From Candidatus Nanopelagicales bacterium (lineage in GTDB: Bacteria; Actinomycetota; Actinomycetes; S36-B12): a stretch of DNA of 64,000 bases. The stretch is taken from contig JABAYF010000010.1 of the NCBI GenBank assembly GCA_018609125.1, positions 1 to 64,000 on the forward strand. Reading direction: 5' to 3'. Below the pieces are notes generated by a model. The model worked only from the letters and a program-made list of their open reading frames with translations. It was not told the DNA's origin and made no database searches. Every line of letters begins with the position of its first letter. Position 1 is the first letter of the stretch. Positions 51,328-59,322 of the stretch are shown piece after piece. The position numbers and the translations under genes are program-made.

Positions 51328-52529
51328 AATTCCTGCACACCTCCGACTGGCATCTGGGGCGAGGGCTTCGCGGACACGATTTGTCAGCCGCCCAGCAGGT
51401 GGCCCTAGATGCAGTCATCGACATTGCAATTGAGCATAATGTCGATGCGTTCGTTATCGCCGGCGACATATTTGATCGTGCATTCCCCGCGGTTGACGAT
51501 GTACGCAGATTCAACCGTGCTCTTCGCCGAATAAATGACGCCCAGATTCCTATCATCGTTACTTCCGGCAACCACGATGAGGGCGCCCGATTAGCCGCCT
51601 ACACCGAGCTTTTGAAAGATTCGGTGACGGTGATCGGAGAGTACGACCAGGTGGGCCACCGCGTGGATCTTGGTGACAGCGCCGGACCGGTGGTTTTCTA
51701 CCCACTGCCCTATCTCGACCCAGATGGTGCGCGGCGAAGTTTGGTCGCAGCCGATGCGCAGATGCTGGAACGCAGTCACGAGGCCGTCATGTCTGAAGCG
51801 ATGAGACGAATCCGACTCGACCTCGCCCAGCGCCAGGTTGACCAGCCAACCACCCGCGCCGTTGTCGTGGCCCATGCTTTTGTCGTCAGCGGAACGCAAA
51901 CCGCCGAAGGCCTGTTGGCCGAGCAATCCACGAGCGAAAGAGATATTTCTGTCGGGGGAGTGCCCTCGGTACCGGCCGGTGTGTTTGACGGTGTTCACTA
52001 TGTCGCACTCGGTCATCTTCACGGGCCACGCACCGTGCAGGAACACGAACCCATGGTGCGGTACTCCGGATCACTGCTGCGCTATTCCATTTCTGAGCGA
52101 AACCACCGTAAGTCAGTGACGATCGTTGACATGGACGGCGACGGGCACTGCACGGTTGAGGAGATTGAGATCCCACAGCCGGCGCGCATGACCCGTCTAG
52201 AAGGTGAACTCGCAGAGCTTGTCTCCGGTAAATTTCACCAGCACCACGACGACTTCGTCGACATCGTCTTGACCGATAAATTCAAGGCCCCAAACGAGTG
52301 GGCGCAACTGAACGCGAAGTTCACCCGCATCCTTACCGTGACCCATCAGCGGTCAGCGGATGATTTATGGGAAAGCGACAAACTATCCGCCGCAATGGTG
52401 TTAACGAAATCTCCGCTGGACCTCATGCGCAGTTTCTACCTGCAAGAGAGAAACGAAGCGCTCACTCCATCCATGGAGAGCATTCTGGTCGACGTGGTGG
52501 AACAAGCCCAAGGCCACGGGAAGTCCTAG
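51324..52529 (+). CDS. sbcD: Exonuclease SbcD (Mre11-type nuclease subunit)
   Basis: 401 aa metallophosphoesterase partner of SbcC, cutting DNA hairpins and blocked ends. Phosphoesterase motifs: KFLHTSDWHLGRGLRGHD, FVIAGDIFDRAFP, IVTSGNHDEGARL, VVVAHAFVVSG, and YVALGHLHGPRTV, all metal ligands present. The C-terminal capping region is followed by a dimer/SbcC-binding tail. It starts at GTG 51324, coupled to a mini-ORF, and sbcC begins 1 bp after its stop. Confidence 0.95.
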   Translation: MKFLHTSDWHLGRGLRGHDLSAAQQVALDAVIDIAIEHNVDAFVIAGDIFDRAFPAVDDVRRFNRALRRINDAQIPIIVTSGNHDEGARLAAYTELLKDSVTVIGEYDQVGHRVDLGDSAGPVVFYPLPYLDPDGARRSLVAADAQMLERSHEAVMSEAMRRIRLDLAQRQVDQPTTRAVVVAHAFVVSGTQTAEGLLAEQSTSERDISVGGVPSVPAGVFDGVHYVALGHLHGPRTVQEHEPMVRYSGSLLRYSISERNHRKSVTIVDMDGDGHCTVEEIEIPQPARMTRLEGELAELVSGKFHQHHDDFVDIVLTDKFKAPNEWAQLNAKFTRILTVTHQRSADDLWESDKLSAAMVLTKSPLDLMRSFYLQERNEALTPSMESILVDVVEQAQGHGKS

Positions 52530-52530
52530 C

Positions 52531-55281
52531 ATGCGCATCCGGTGGCTTGAGTTTGTCGGTTTCGGGCCTTACCGCGACCGTCAGGTGATTGATTTTGATC
52601 AACTTGGCGAGTCCGGGCTGTACCTCATCAACGGCCCCACGGGAGCTGGGAAATCCACGATCATTGATGCGATTTGCTATGCACTCTATGGCCGGTTGGC
52701 CGGCGACGATGCCGATGCCAGCCGAATGCGATCGGACTTTTGTGCCCCAAACGAAAGCACCCAGGTCGTCGCGATCTTCCAGGTGGCCGCGGGCACTTTT
52801 CGAGTAGAACGCTCACCGGAGTACACCCGACCCAAACTCCGGGGTGGGGGTGACACCAAATCCCATGCCACCTGCAAGCTTTTTCGCATCGGCGAAAATG
52901 GAGTCGAGAAAGAAGTCGCGCATCAAGTGGCGTCAGCCAATAGTGAGTTGCGCGAGATTCTGGGCCTTACCCGAGACCAGTTTGTCCAAACCGTGGTGCT
53001 GCCCCAGGGGCAGTTCGCCACTTTCTTGACGGCAGACACAAAGGATCGAGTGGATCTGCTGAAGAAAATCTTCGCCACTGATATTTACGAGCGCATCGCG
53101 CTGATCTTGAAGGAGCAGCAAAAGCAGGCAGGGGTAGAGCAAGCGGGCATCACTCATGACCTGCAGCGCAGTGTGAACGCACTGGTGACAGAACTGAGCC
53201 AAGACGGCCATGTGGAGGCAGATCTGAATCAGTGGGTGACGGACAGCCTTGATGATCAACTGCTGACGGCACTGGCTGGTTATGGCCCTGCGCTGCAGTC
53301 GAGCAGTGCCCGGTTGCTCAAGGCTGCTCGTGTCGCGAGTGAGCAGGCCGAAGCTGCCGATGGCAATCGAATTTTAGCCCACCGAGAAGCCACCGCTCGC
53401 AATGCCAATATTGCGGCCGGGGAGAAGCTCCTCTCCAGCACGGTAGATATGGAAGCTAAGAAGACGGCCGTCTTGACCCATCGGCAGGTGGCGTCATCGG
53501 TAGGTGTGGTGATTGACGACGACCCAGATGTGTCGGTATGGCGTTCCCGGGTGGGCGTAGTGGCGACTTCCATAGGGCAACTGCGGGCGTTACTCGACGA
53601 CGAGCGTGCCCTGGAACACTGGCCAATGGAGCGGGCCCAGGCTGAGAAAGACATGGCCGCACTGGTCGACGATGTTGACGGGCTACGGGCGCTAAAGCAG
53701 CAGCTGCCCACACTCATTGAGCAACGTGAGTTCGACGTTGCTAGCAGACCTACTGCCGGTGAGCACATGTCGTTGCAGCAACGCCTGGACCAACTGAGTG
53801 CAGATGAACGGCGGCTTGTGGACTTCGCAGATTTGAGCGCGACTGAAATTGCATTGCGTGCGGAAGTTTCCCAAGCGACGCGAGCAGCAGAGGTCGCTGC
53901 CGCCGCGGCGGATCAGATCAGCCGCATGTTCCGCGAGAGTGCCGCCGGTTCCCTTGCCCAAGACCTGATCGATGGACAACCATGTGGGGTTTGTGGGTCA
54001 AGCGTGCACCCGAACCCAGCGGTGAGTACCGGTGAAGCGATAAGCCTCGACGAAGTTGAACGCCTCAATCTTGCGTCCAGCACACGTCATCAAGAACTGG
54101 GCACGGCGCAAACGCGTCTACAAAACACAGTCGCAAAAATTGCGGAAATCCAGGTTTCAGCCCTGCCCCAATTGAATGAACTGACAGCGCAGCGCCGAGA
54201 CTTGGAAGATAGCCAGGAGGCGTTAGATCGGCGAGAATCAACCGCTGATCAGGCTGATCTTGCCCTGGTAGACCTGCGTCAAAATAGTGAGGCACTCAGC
54301 GCAAGAATTGCCGAGGCAAACACACAGATTGCAAAGGCTCAGACAGCGCTGAGTACACGCGCCGCGCACATGGAAGTGATACGAGTCAAGGTCGAGGGAG
54401 CACTTCATTCATCCGCATCGATCGAAGCTCGAATCCAGGTCACCGGTGAGTTTCATGTGGCGCTAGAAGCACTGGCTGTGTCGCTAGACGCCCTGAATCT
54501 GGCCACGACCGCTGCAGAGTTCTGTGGTGCAGCGCTCAGCGCATTTCCAGCACGCGAGCAGTTTGGTGATGTGGCTGCCGCCGAAGAGGACTGGGTCAGG
54601 CTCAGTGCAGCTAAGGATGAAGCAGCTGAGCAAGCGCGTGCCGCAACGGAACGGTTGCGCCGGTACACCGATGGCCTGGAGAACATCCAGCAATTGCTTG
54701 AACAACGAGTGCAACTGGTTGCCGGCAACTCCGAGTTGGCGCACCTGGCTGAAACGTTCAACAGTGGTCGTGGCACTGATGTTGGCCTGCACATTTATGT
54801 ACTGCGCGCACTGTTTGAAGAAGTAATGCTGCTGGCAAACGAGCGACTGAAAGACCTACTCAATGGTCGCTATCAACTTGTTGTCGCCGATGAGTCCGCT
54901 GCCGACATGCGCAGTTTGCACGGCTTAGGTGTGGCCGTTAGCGATGCTCTCACGGATAAACCGCGACCTGCTGGGAGCCTCAGTGGTGGCGAAACATTTT
55001 GTGTTTCACTTGCCTTGGCCCTGGGGCTCTCCGATGCGGTACGCAGGAACGCCGGGGGCATTGAGATCCGCTCGCTGTTCGTTGATGAGGGGTTTGGCAC
55101 GCTCGATAATGATCAACTCGATGAGGTTATGAATATGCTCAATCAACTCAGCGGCGCGGGCCGCCAGGTCGGGTTGATCAGCCACGTGGAGAGCATGAAG
55201 GAAACGATCGGTGAACGTATTGAAGTACATGCGGTGCGCCTTGACCAACCCACTTCTTTAACCGTCAGCTGGATGACCTAG
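52531..55281 (+). CDS. sbcC: Exonuclease SbcC (Rad50-type ATPase)
   Basis: 916 aa SMC-like ATPase. Walker A NGPTGAGKSTIIDAICYALYG at about residue 35; the Q-loop region LGLTRDQFVQTVVLPQGQFATFL; two long coiled-coil arms separated by a zinc hook CGVC (within GQPCGVCGSSVHP, about residue 485). The signature PAGSLSGGETFCVSLALALGLSD and Walker B SLFVDEGFGTLD lie at the C-terminus. Arms are of moderate length compared with E. coli (1048 aa). Forms the SbcCD complex with the preceding gene. Confidence 0.95.
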   Translation: MRIRWLEFVGFGPYRDRQVIDFDQLGESGLYLINGPTGAGKSTIIDAICYALYGRLAGDDADASRMRSDFCAPNESTQVVAIFQVAAGTFRVERSPEYTRPKLRGGGDTKSHATCKLFRIGENGVEKEVAHQVASANSELREILGLTRDQFVQTVVLPQGQFATFLTADTKDRVDLLKKIFATDIYERIALILKEQQKQAGVEQAGITHDLQRSVNALVTELSQDGHVEADLNQWVTDSLDDQLLTALAGYGPALQSSSARLLKAARVASEQAEAADGNRILAHREATARNANIAAGEKLLSSTVDMEAKKTAVLTHRQVASSVGVVIDDDPDVSVWRSRVGVVATSIGQLRALLDDERALEHWPMERAQAEKDMAALVDDVDGLRALKQQLPTLIEQREFDVASRPTAGEHMSLQQRLDQLSADERRLVDFADLSATEIALRAEVSQATRAAEVAAAAADQISRMFRESAAGSLAQDLIDGQPCGVCGSSVHPNPAVSTGEAISLDEVERLNLASSTRHQELGTAQTRLQNTVAKIAEIQVSALPQLNELTAQRRDLEDSQEALDRRESTADQADLALVDLRQNSEALSARIAEANTQIAKAQTALSTRAAHMEVIRVKVEGALHSSASIEARIQVTGEFHVALEALAVSLDALNLATTAAEFCGAALSAFPAREQFGDVAAAEEDWVRLSAAKDEAAEQARAATERLRRYTDGLENIQQLLEQRVQLVAGNSELAHLAETFNSGRGTDVGLHIYVLRALFEEVMLLANERLKDLLNGRYQLVVADESAADMRSLHGLGVAVSDALTDKPRPAGSLSGGETFCVSLALALGLSDAVRRNAGGIEIRSLFVDEGFGTLDNDQLDEVMNMLNQLSGAGRQVGLISHVESMKETIGERIEVHAVRLDQPTSLTVSWMT

Positions 55282-55379
55282 GCGGGCTGGGTGCCGCTGA
55301 TACAACAACGACCAACGGTGCAGGCTGTAGCCTCTGTCTGCGTTGAGACACTGGTGGCGCGGGGGCTGGAGGAAGGACG

Positions 55380-55766
55380 ATGCTGTTGAAGAACAGGTGG
55401 CTAACCGGGTCTGCGTTGGCGGCCGGGGTTGTCTTGCTTTCGGCCTGCTCCGCTGGGCAGGCGGTGGTAGACCAGGCCCAGTCAGCCTTGGGCGTCACTG
55501 AAGGCGTACAGCAGGCCTGCGCCACGGCGCAGCCGGCCTGGGCCCCTGACGTAGATGCACCCGCCGCCCTGGCCGCCCTTACCGCGGCCAGCCGGCAGAT
55601 CACCGATCTACTTGATGATGGTCAGACCGGGCCGGTTCTCGTGGCAGTCGACCAGGCCATCAATTCAGCGAGTGATGTCATCACCCGCGACCCATCCCAG
55701 GTCACCCTGCGTGCGGCAGTTTCTGCCGTTCAAGCCGCTTGCGCGGTTGTGCCGAGCGCAGACTGA
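55380..55766 (+). CDS. Small lipoprotein of unknown function
   Basis: 128 aa. Signal: LLKNRW, hydrophobic run, lipobox LLSAC with Cys at about residue 23. The mature part is Ala/Val/Asp-rich and predicted helical (VVDQAQSALGVTEGVQQACATAQPAW; ALAALTAASRQITDLLDDGQTGPVLVAVDQAINSASDVI), with two further Cys that could form a disulfide. GGAGGAAGGACG precedes the ATG. Its stop lies 11 bp before sbtA, so it is likely cotranscribed with the bicarbonate system. No family recognised. Confidence 0.75.
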   Translation: MLLKNRWLTGSALAAGVVLLSACSAGQAVVDQAQSALGVTEGVQQACATAQPAWAPDVDAPAALAALTAASRQITDLLDDGQTGPVLVAVDQAINSASDVITRDPSQVTLRAAVSAVQAACAVVPSAD

Positions 55767-55777
55767 GGCCGATAGAC

Positions 55778-56299
55778 ATGACCCTCGACCTGATCGCAAC
55801 TAATGTCTTCTCAGTTCCGGTGCTTGCCTTTGCCCTCGGTCTATCGGCCGCGGCGATCAAAGCAGACTTGCGGCTACCCGACGCTGCCTACCAAGCGATT
55901 TCGATCTACCTACTTTTGGCGATCGGGCTCAAGGGTGGTGTGGCTCTGCGCGAAGCCGATCTAGCCGAGGTTGCAGCGCCGGTGGCGGTGGCGATCATTC
56001 TCGGTGTCACCATCCCGATTCTGGCCTTTTTGGGCTTGCGGTTCCTCACCAAACTGGGCCCTGTCGATCGCGGCGCACTGGCGGCCCACTACGGCTCCAC
56101 ATCTTTGGTCACCTTCACTGCCGCCCTGGTGTTTCTAGAATCGCTGAACGTGTCCTATGAGGGATACGTGGCCACGCTGTTGGCTATTTTGGAGATCCCA
56201 GGCATCCTGGTGGGCTTGCTGCTCGCCGGATCGATGAGCAAGAATCCCGCCGGGGCCGATGCGCCGTCTCGGCGCCGCTGGGCCGAATCGCTGCGCTAG
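55778..56299 (+). pseudogene. sbtA: SbtA-like bicarbonate transporter, N-terminal half (ends at in-frame TAG)
   Basis: 173 aa. It matches the first five-helix half of the sodium-dependent bicarbonate permease family (SbtA/DUF897): VPVLAFALGLSAAAIKADLRLPDAAYQAISIYLLLAIGLKGGVAL, the long loop, then HYGSTSLVTFTAALVFLESL and YVATLLAILEIPGILVGLLLAG. It ends with SLR then TAG at 56297-56299. The same reading frame continues without shift into the second half, so one codon separates two parts of what is normally one protein of about 330 aa. It may be a nonsense mutation, a sequencing error, readthrough, or a genuine two-chain transporter. ATG 55778 has GAGG upstream. Confidence 0.75.
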
Positions 56300-56773
56300 G
56301 TGCTCACTGGCCGATCGGTGCTCCTGCTGGCCGGGGGTTTGGTGATGGGAGTGTTGACCGGTCCGGAAGGGTTCGTGCGTGTTGAGCCTTTCTTCGGCGG
56401 TCTCTTTATCGGTGTTCTGGCCCTGTTCCTGCTCGAAATGGGCATGTTGGCCGGGCGGCGCCTCGGCGATTTACGTCAGGCAGGCTTTGGGCTGGTTGTT
56501 TTCGCCATCGTCTTTCCCATTGTCGCGGGCGTCTTAGGGATCGGTGGTGGGTCGCTCGCTGGAATGTCGACCGGCGGCGCGATGGTGCTCGGTGTTCTCT
56601 GCGCCAGTGCTTCCTACATTGCTGCACCGGCCGCGGTTCGCCTCGCGTTGCCAACTGCCAATCCTGGTATCACCCTCACCGCCAGCCTCGGTATGACTTT
56701 TCCATTCAATCTCGTCATCGGCATCCCGCTGTACTGGGGTATCGCGCAATGGCTGGCACCGATACTGGGCTAG
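56300..56773 (+). pseudogene. sbtA: SbtA-like bicarbonate transporter, C-terminal half
   Basis: 157 aa in the same frame as the upstream half, beginning GTG at 56300 directly after TAG (TAGGTG). Family-typical LTGRSVLLLAGGLVMGVLTGPEGF is followed by GGLFIGVLALFLLEMGMLAGRRLGDLRQAGFGLVVFAIVFP, GGAMVLGVLCASASYIAAPAAVRLALPTANPG and TASLGMTFPFNLVIGIPLYWGIA. It supplies helices 6-10 of the inverted-repeat fold. There is no ribosome binding site of its own, so expression would need stop-codon readthrough or termination-reinitiation. The sequence is otherwise undamaged, which argues that any disabling change is very recent or tolerated. Confidence 0.75.
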
Positions 56774-56801
56774 CACCAACCCAACATGCTAAGGACCTGT
56801 A

Positions 56802-57107
56802 ATGAGTGAGCTAAGTGAGGTGACCTGCGTGGTCATCGTTGCCGAGGCGATCGTTGAACCTCGACTGCTCGATGATTTAGTCGCCTGCGGGGTGCGCGGG
56901 TGGACGCTGACCCCGGCACAGGGCCAGGGCCCACGCAACCGCGGAGTTAGCGAGATTGAGGGCGGCAGTATTCGGCTGGACGTCCTGGCATCCGACGCGG
57001 TTGTTGATCGCATCTGGCAGTTGCTCGATTCAGACTATTTTCACGACTACGCGGTGTCTGCGTGGTCGTATCCGGTTCGAGTGATGCGCACTGATCGCTA
57101 CCGCTGA
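56802..57107 (+). CDS. sbtB: SbtB-like PII family regulatory protein
   Basis: 101 aa. PII-like ferredoxin fold: VTCVVIVAEAIVEPRLLDDLVACGVRGWTLTPAQGQGPRNRG (the T-loop region) and the C-terminal SAWSYPVRVMR strand. It matches SbtB proteins, which bind adenine nucleotides including cAMP and gate SbtA, and it follows sbtA as in cyanobacteria. AAGGA lies 6 nt before the ATG. Its 3' end overlaps by 10 bp the convergent small membrane-protein gene. Conservation of this regulator suggests the transporter upstream is or was functional. Confidence 0.85.
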   Translation: MSELSEVTCVVIVAEAIVEPRLLDDLVACGVRGWTLTPAQGQGPRNRGVSEIEGGSIRLDVLASDAVVDRIWQLLDSDYFHDYAVSAWSYPVRVMRTDRYR

Positions 57108-57301
57108 GACTTGGCTGCCCACACCCACCCGGCTAAGCCACCGACGATGAATATTCCGGGCACCAGGTTCCACGACAACCCCTGCAGTTCACGAATGCCA
57201 CCGGTTTGTTGATCGAGCCAATTGCTGGTCACTGCGTAGAGCACAGCGCCCAGGGCCAGGCCCACGATCGCGCCGAGGCCGATCCGCCACAGGTATGCCA
57301 T
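57098..57301 (-). CDS. Small two-helix membrane protein
   Basis: 67 aa with two hydrophobic helices (about residues 6-25 and 43-62) joined by a polar loop (SNWLDQQTGGIRELQGLSW). No family recognised. It begins 13 bp upstream of the mmsA 3' end on the same strand and overlaps sbtB in the opposite direction. The clear alternation of hydrophobic and polar parts and in-phase GC bias make it a plausible gene. Confidence 0.6.
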   Translation of the reverse strand: MAYLWRIGLGAIVGLALGAVLYAVTSNWLDQQTGGIRELQGLSWNLVPGIFIVGGLAGWVWAAKSQR

Positions 57302-57314
57302 GGTTTACCTTCGC

Positions 57315-58817
57315 CTACGTTTGCGTGGGGAACCCAAGGTTAAGACCACCGTGGCTTGGGTCTAGCCAGCGGCTGGTCACCACTTTGCCGCGAGTGAAGA
57401 AGTTAACCCCTTCAAGGCCATGGGCGTGTGAGTCACCGAACAGGGAGTTCTTCCAGCCACCAAAGGAGTAGTAGGCCATCGGCACCGGGACGGGCACGTT
57501 GATGCCCACCATGCCCACCTCGACTTCATTTTGGAACCGCCGAGCCGCACCACCATCGTTGGTGAAAATTGCGGTGCCATTGCCGTAGGGATGATCATTG
57601 ATCAGTGCCAGACCCTCGTCATAGGAGTTGACCCGGACGATGGACAGTACGGGTCCAAAGATCTCCTCCTGATAAATCGACATGTCGGTTGTGACATGGT
57701 CAAAGAGTGTGGGGCCTAGCCAGAAACCCTCATCGGCGCCGTCGACCTCGATGCCGCGACCATCAACGACAAGGGTGGCGCCCTCCTTGGCACCTGCGGC
57801 TACGTAGGAGGCGACCTTGTCTCGATGCACACGTGTTACGAGCGGACCCATATCGCAACCGCGTCGACCATCGCCCGTGCGAAGGCGAGACATCCGCTCG
57901 GCAATCCCAGCCACGAGTTGATCGGCCACCGGCTCTACGGCTACCACAACGGAAATGGCCATGCACCGTTCACCTGCCGAACCGAAGCCGGCATTGACTG
58001 CCTGGTCTGCGGCAAGGTTGAGGTCTGCATCAGGCAGCACGAGCATGTGGTTCTTGGCGCCACCGAGTGCCTGCACGCGCTTGCCGTGTGCGGTTCCTGT
58101 TTCGTACACGTAGCGAGCAATCGGGGTAGACCCGACGAAGGAGATGCTCTTGACGTCAGGGTGCGTGAGCAGGCCATCCACCGCGACTTTGTCGCCGTGC
58201 AGCACGGTAAATACACCTTCGGGTAGCCCCGCCTTCGCCCAGAGTTGGGCGATGAAATTCGCCGCACTGGGGTCTTTTTCGCTGGGCTTAATTACCACGG
58301 AGTTACCGGCTGCAATGGCGATGGGGAAGAACCACATCGGCACCATTGCGGGGAAATTGAACGGTGAAATGACGCCGACGACCCCGAGCGGTTGGCGGAT
58401 GGAATACACATCGACTCCGGTGGAAACTCCCTCGGAGAAGCCACCTTTGAGTAGCTGGGGAATCCCGCAGGCAAACTCCACGACTTCAAGGCCACGCGTC
58501 ACTTCCCCGAGTGAGTCGGCGAGTACCTTGCCGTGTTCGGCGGTGACGAGTGCGGCGAGTTCTTCACGATGAGCGTTGAGTAACTCGCGAAAGGCGAACA
58601 GGACCTGGGTGCGTTTTGTGAGTGATGATTCGCGCCAGGACAGATAGGCCTTTTTGGCTCCGGCAACGGCGGCATCGACAACCTCGGCGTCGGCGAAGGC
58701 CACATTGGCCGTGATCGCACCGGTGGCCGGGTCGTACACCTCACCAACCCGCGCGGGTGCACCGCTCCATTCTGTGCCGTTGATCCAGTGAGAAATAGTG
58801 GGTAGCAAAGAGGTCAT
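57315..58817 (-). CDS. mmsA: CoA-acylating methylmalonate-semialdehyde dehydrogenase
   Basis: 500 aa ALDH-superfamily enzyme converting methylmalonate semialdehyde (valine or thymine breakdown) and NAD, CoA to propionyl-CoA. HWINGTEW, VVGVISPFNFPAMVPMWFFPIAIAAGNSVVIKPSEKDPSA, ALGGAKNHMLVLPDAD and the Cys nucleophile in GSAGERCMAISVVVAV match MmsA: it has GAKNH where other ALDHs have ELGGK. The C-terminal PMAYYSFGGWKNSLFGDSHAHG is also diagnostic. ATG 58817 lies 6 nt after TACGAT (58824-58829 minus). Its product feeds the carboxylase and mutase in this window. Confidence 0.95.
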   Translation of the reverse strand: MTSLLPTISHWINGTEWSGAPARVGEVYDPATGAITANVAFADAEVVDAAVAGAKKAYLSWRESSLTKRTQVLFAFRELLNAHREELAALVTAEHGKVLADSLGEVTRGLEVVEFACGIPQLLKGGFSEGVSTGVDVYSIRQPLGVVGVISPFNFPAMVPMWFFPIAIAAGNSVVIKPSEKDPSAANFIAQLWAKAGLPEGVFTVLHGDKVAVDGLLTHPDVKSISFVGSTPIARYVYETGTAHGKRVQALGGAKNHMLVLPDADLNLAADQAVNAGFGSAGERCMAISVVVAVEPVADQLVAGIAERMSRLRTGDGRRGCDMGPLVTRVHRDKVASYVAAGAKEGATLVVDGRGIEVDGADEGFWLGPTLFDHVTTDMSIYQEEIFGPVLSIVRVNSYDEGLALINDHPYGNGTAIFTNDGGAARRFQNEVEVGMVGINVPVPVPMAYYSFGGWKNSLFGDSHAHGLEGVNFFTRGKVVTSRWLDPSHGGLNLGFPTQT

Positions 58818-58829
58818 GCCTGAATCGTA
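58818..58829 (-). promoter_or_regulatory. -10 hexamer TACGAT for leaderless mmsA
   Basis: Minus-strand TACGAT (58829-58824), 6 nt, ATG 58817. No ribosome binding site is seen. Confidence 0.5.
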
Positions 58830-58877
58830 TGTGCCCGGCCATGTCACATTTCAGCGGATCACCAATTCGTGTCTGGA

Positions 58878-59300
58878 CTACTCTTCGGCCACACCTTCGC
58901 GGGTCAATTCAACCTCGTAACTGGTGTTCGTGTCACCTAGCTCGATGTAGCGCACTGCCATGCGATCGGCATCGACCACGCCGGAGAAGAACCCGTCAGT
59001 TTCGGTGAGCACAAAGGTGTTACCACCGATGCCTAATTGGCCCACCAGGGCATCTTGCTGGTCACTTCCCGCAGATTCTTGGTACCCCCAGATGTTTCGC
59101 CCGTCCTGGGTTTCGATCACGATGCGCTCGGTCACGGTGGCCGTGGTGCCGTTGGCGAGAGGATAGGTGAACTCCCCGGTCCACGTACCAACCATGCTGA
59201 CCGGTTCGGTCGACCCGGACGGGGCACAACCGGCCGCCGTTAGGAGCAGTGCTGCGGCGGCGGTCAGGACAGTGGCGCGCTTGACGCGGTGCATCATCAT
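58878..59300 (-). CDS. Lipoprotein of unknown function
   Basis: About 140 aa. Three successive ATGs (59300, 59297, 59294) precede HRVKRATVLTAAAALLLTAAGC, a lipoprotein signal with lipobox TAAGC. The mature part is a small beta-rich domain (MVGTWTGEFTYPLANGTTATVTERIVIETQDGRNIWGYQES...FVLTETDGFFSGVVDADRMAVRYIEL) reminiscent of lipocalin-like or META-type ligand-binding barrels; no family certain. It lies between mmsA and the Mo oxidoreductase, 22 bp from the end of the latter, and may be read through from that operon. Confidence 0.72.
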   Translation of the reverse strand: MMMHRVKRATVLTAAAALLLTAAGCAPSGSTEPVSMVGTWTGEFTYPLANGTTATVTERIVIETQDGRNIWGYQESAGSDQQDALVGQLGIGGNTFVLTETDGFFSGVVDADRMAVRYIELGDTNTSYEVELTREGVAEE

Positions 59301-59322
59301 GTATGGCAGTCTGCCACTGTCG

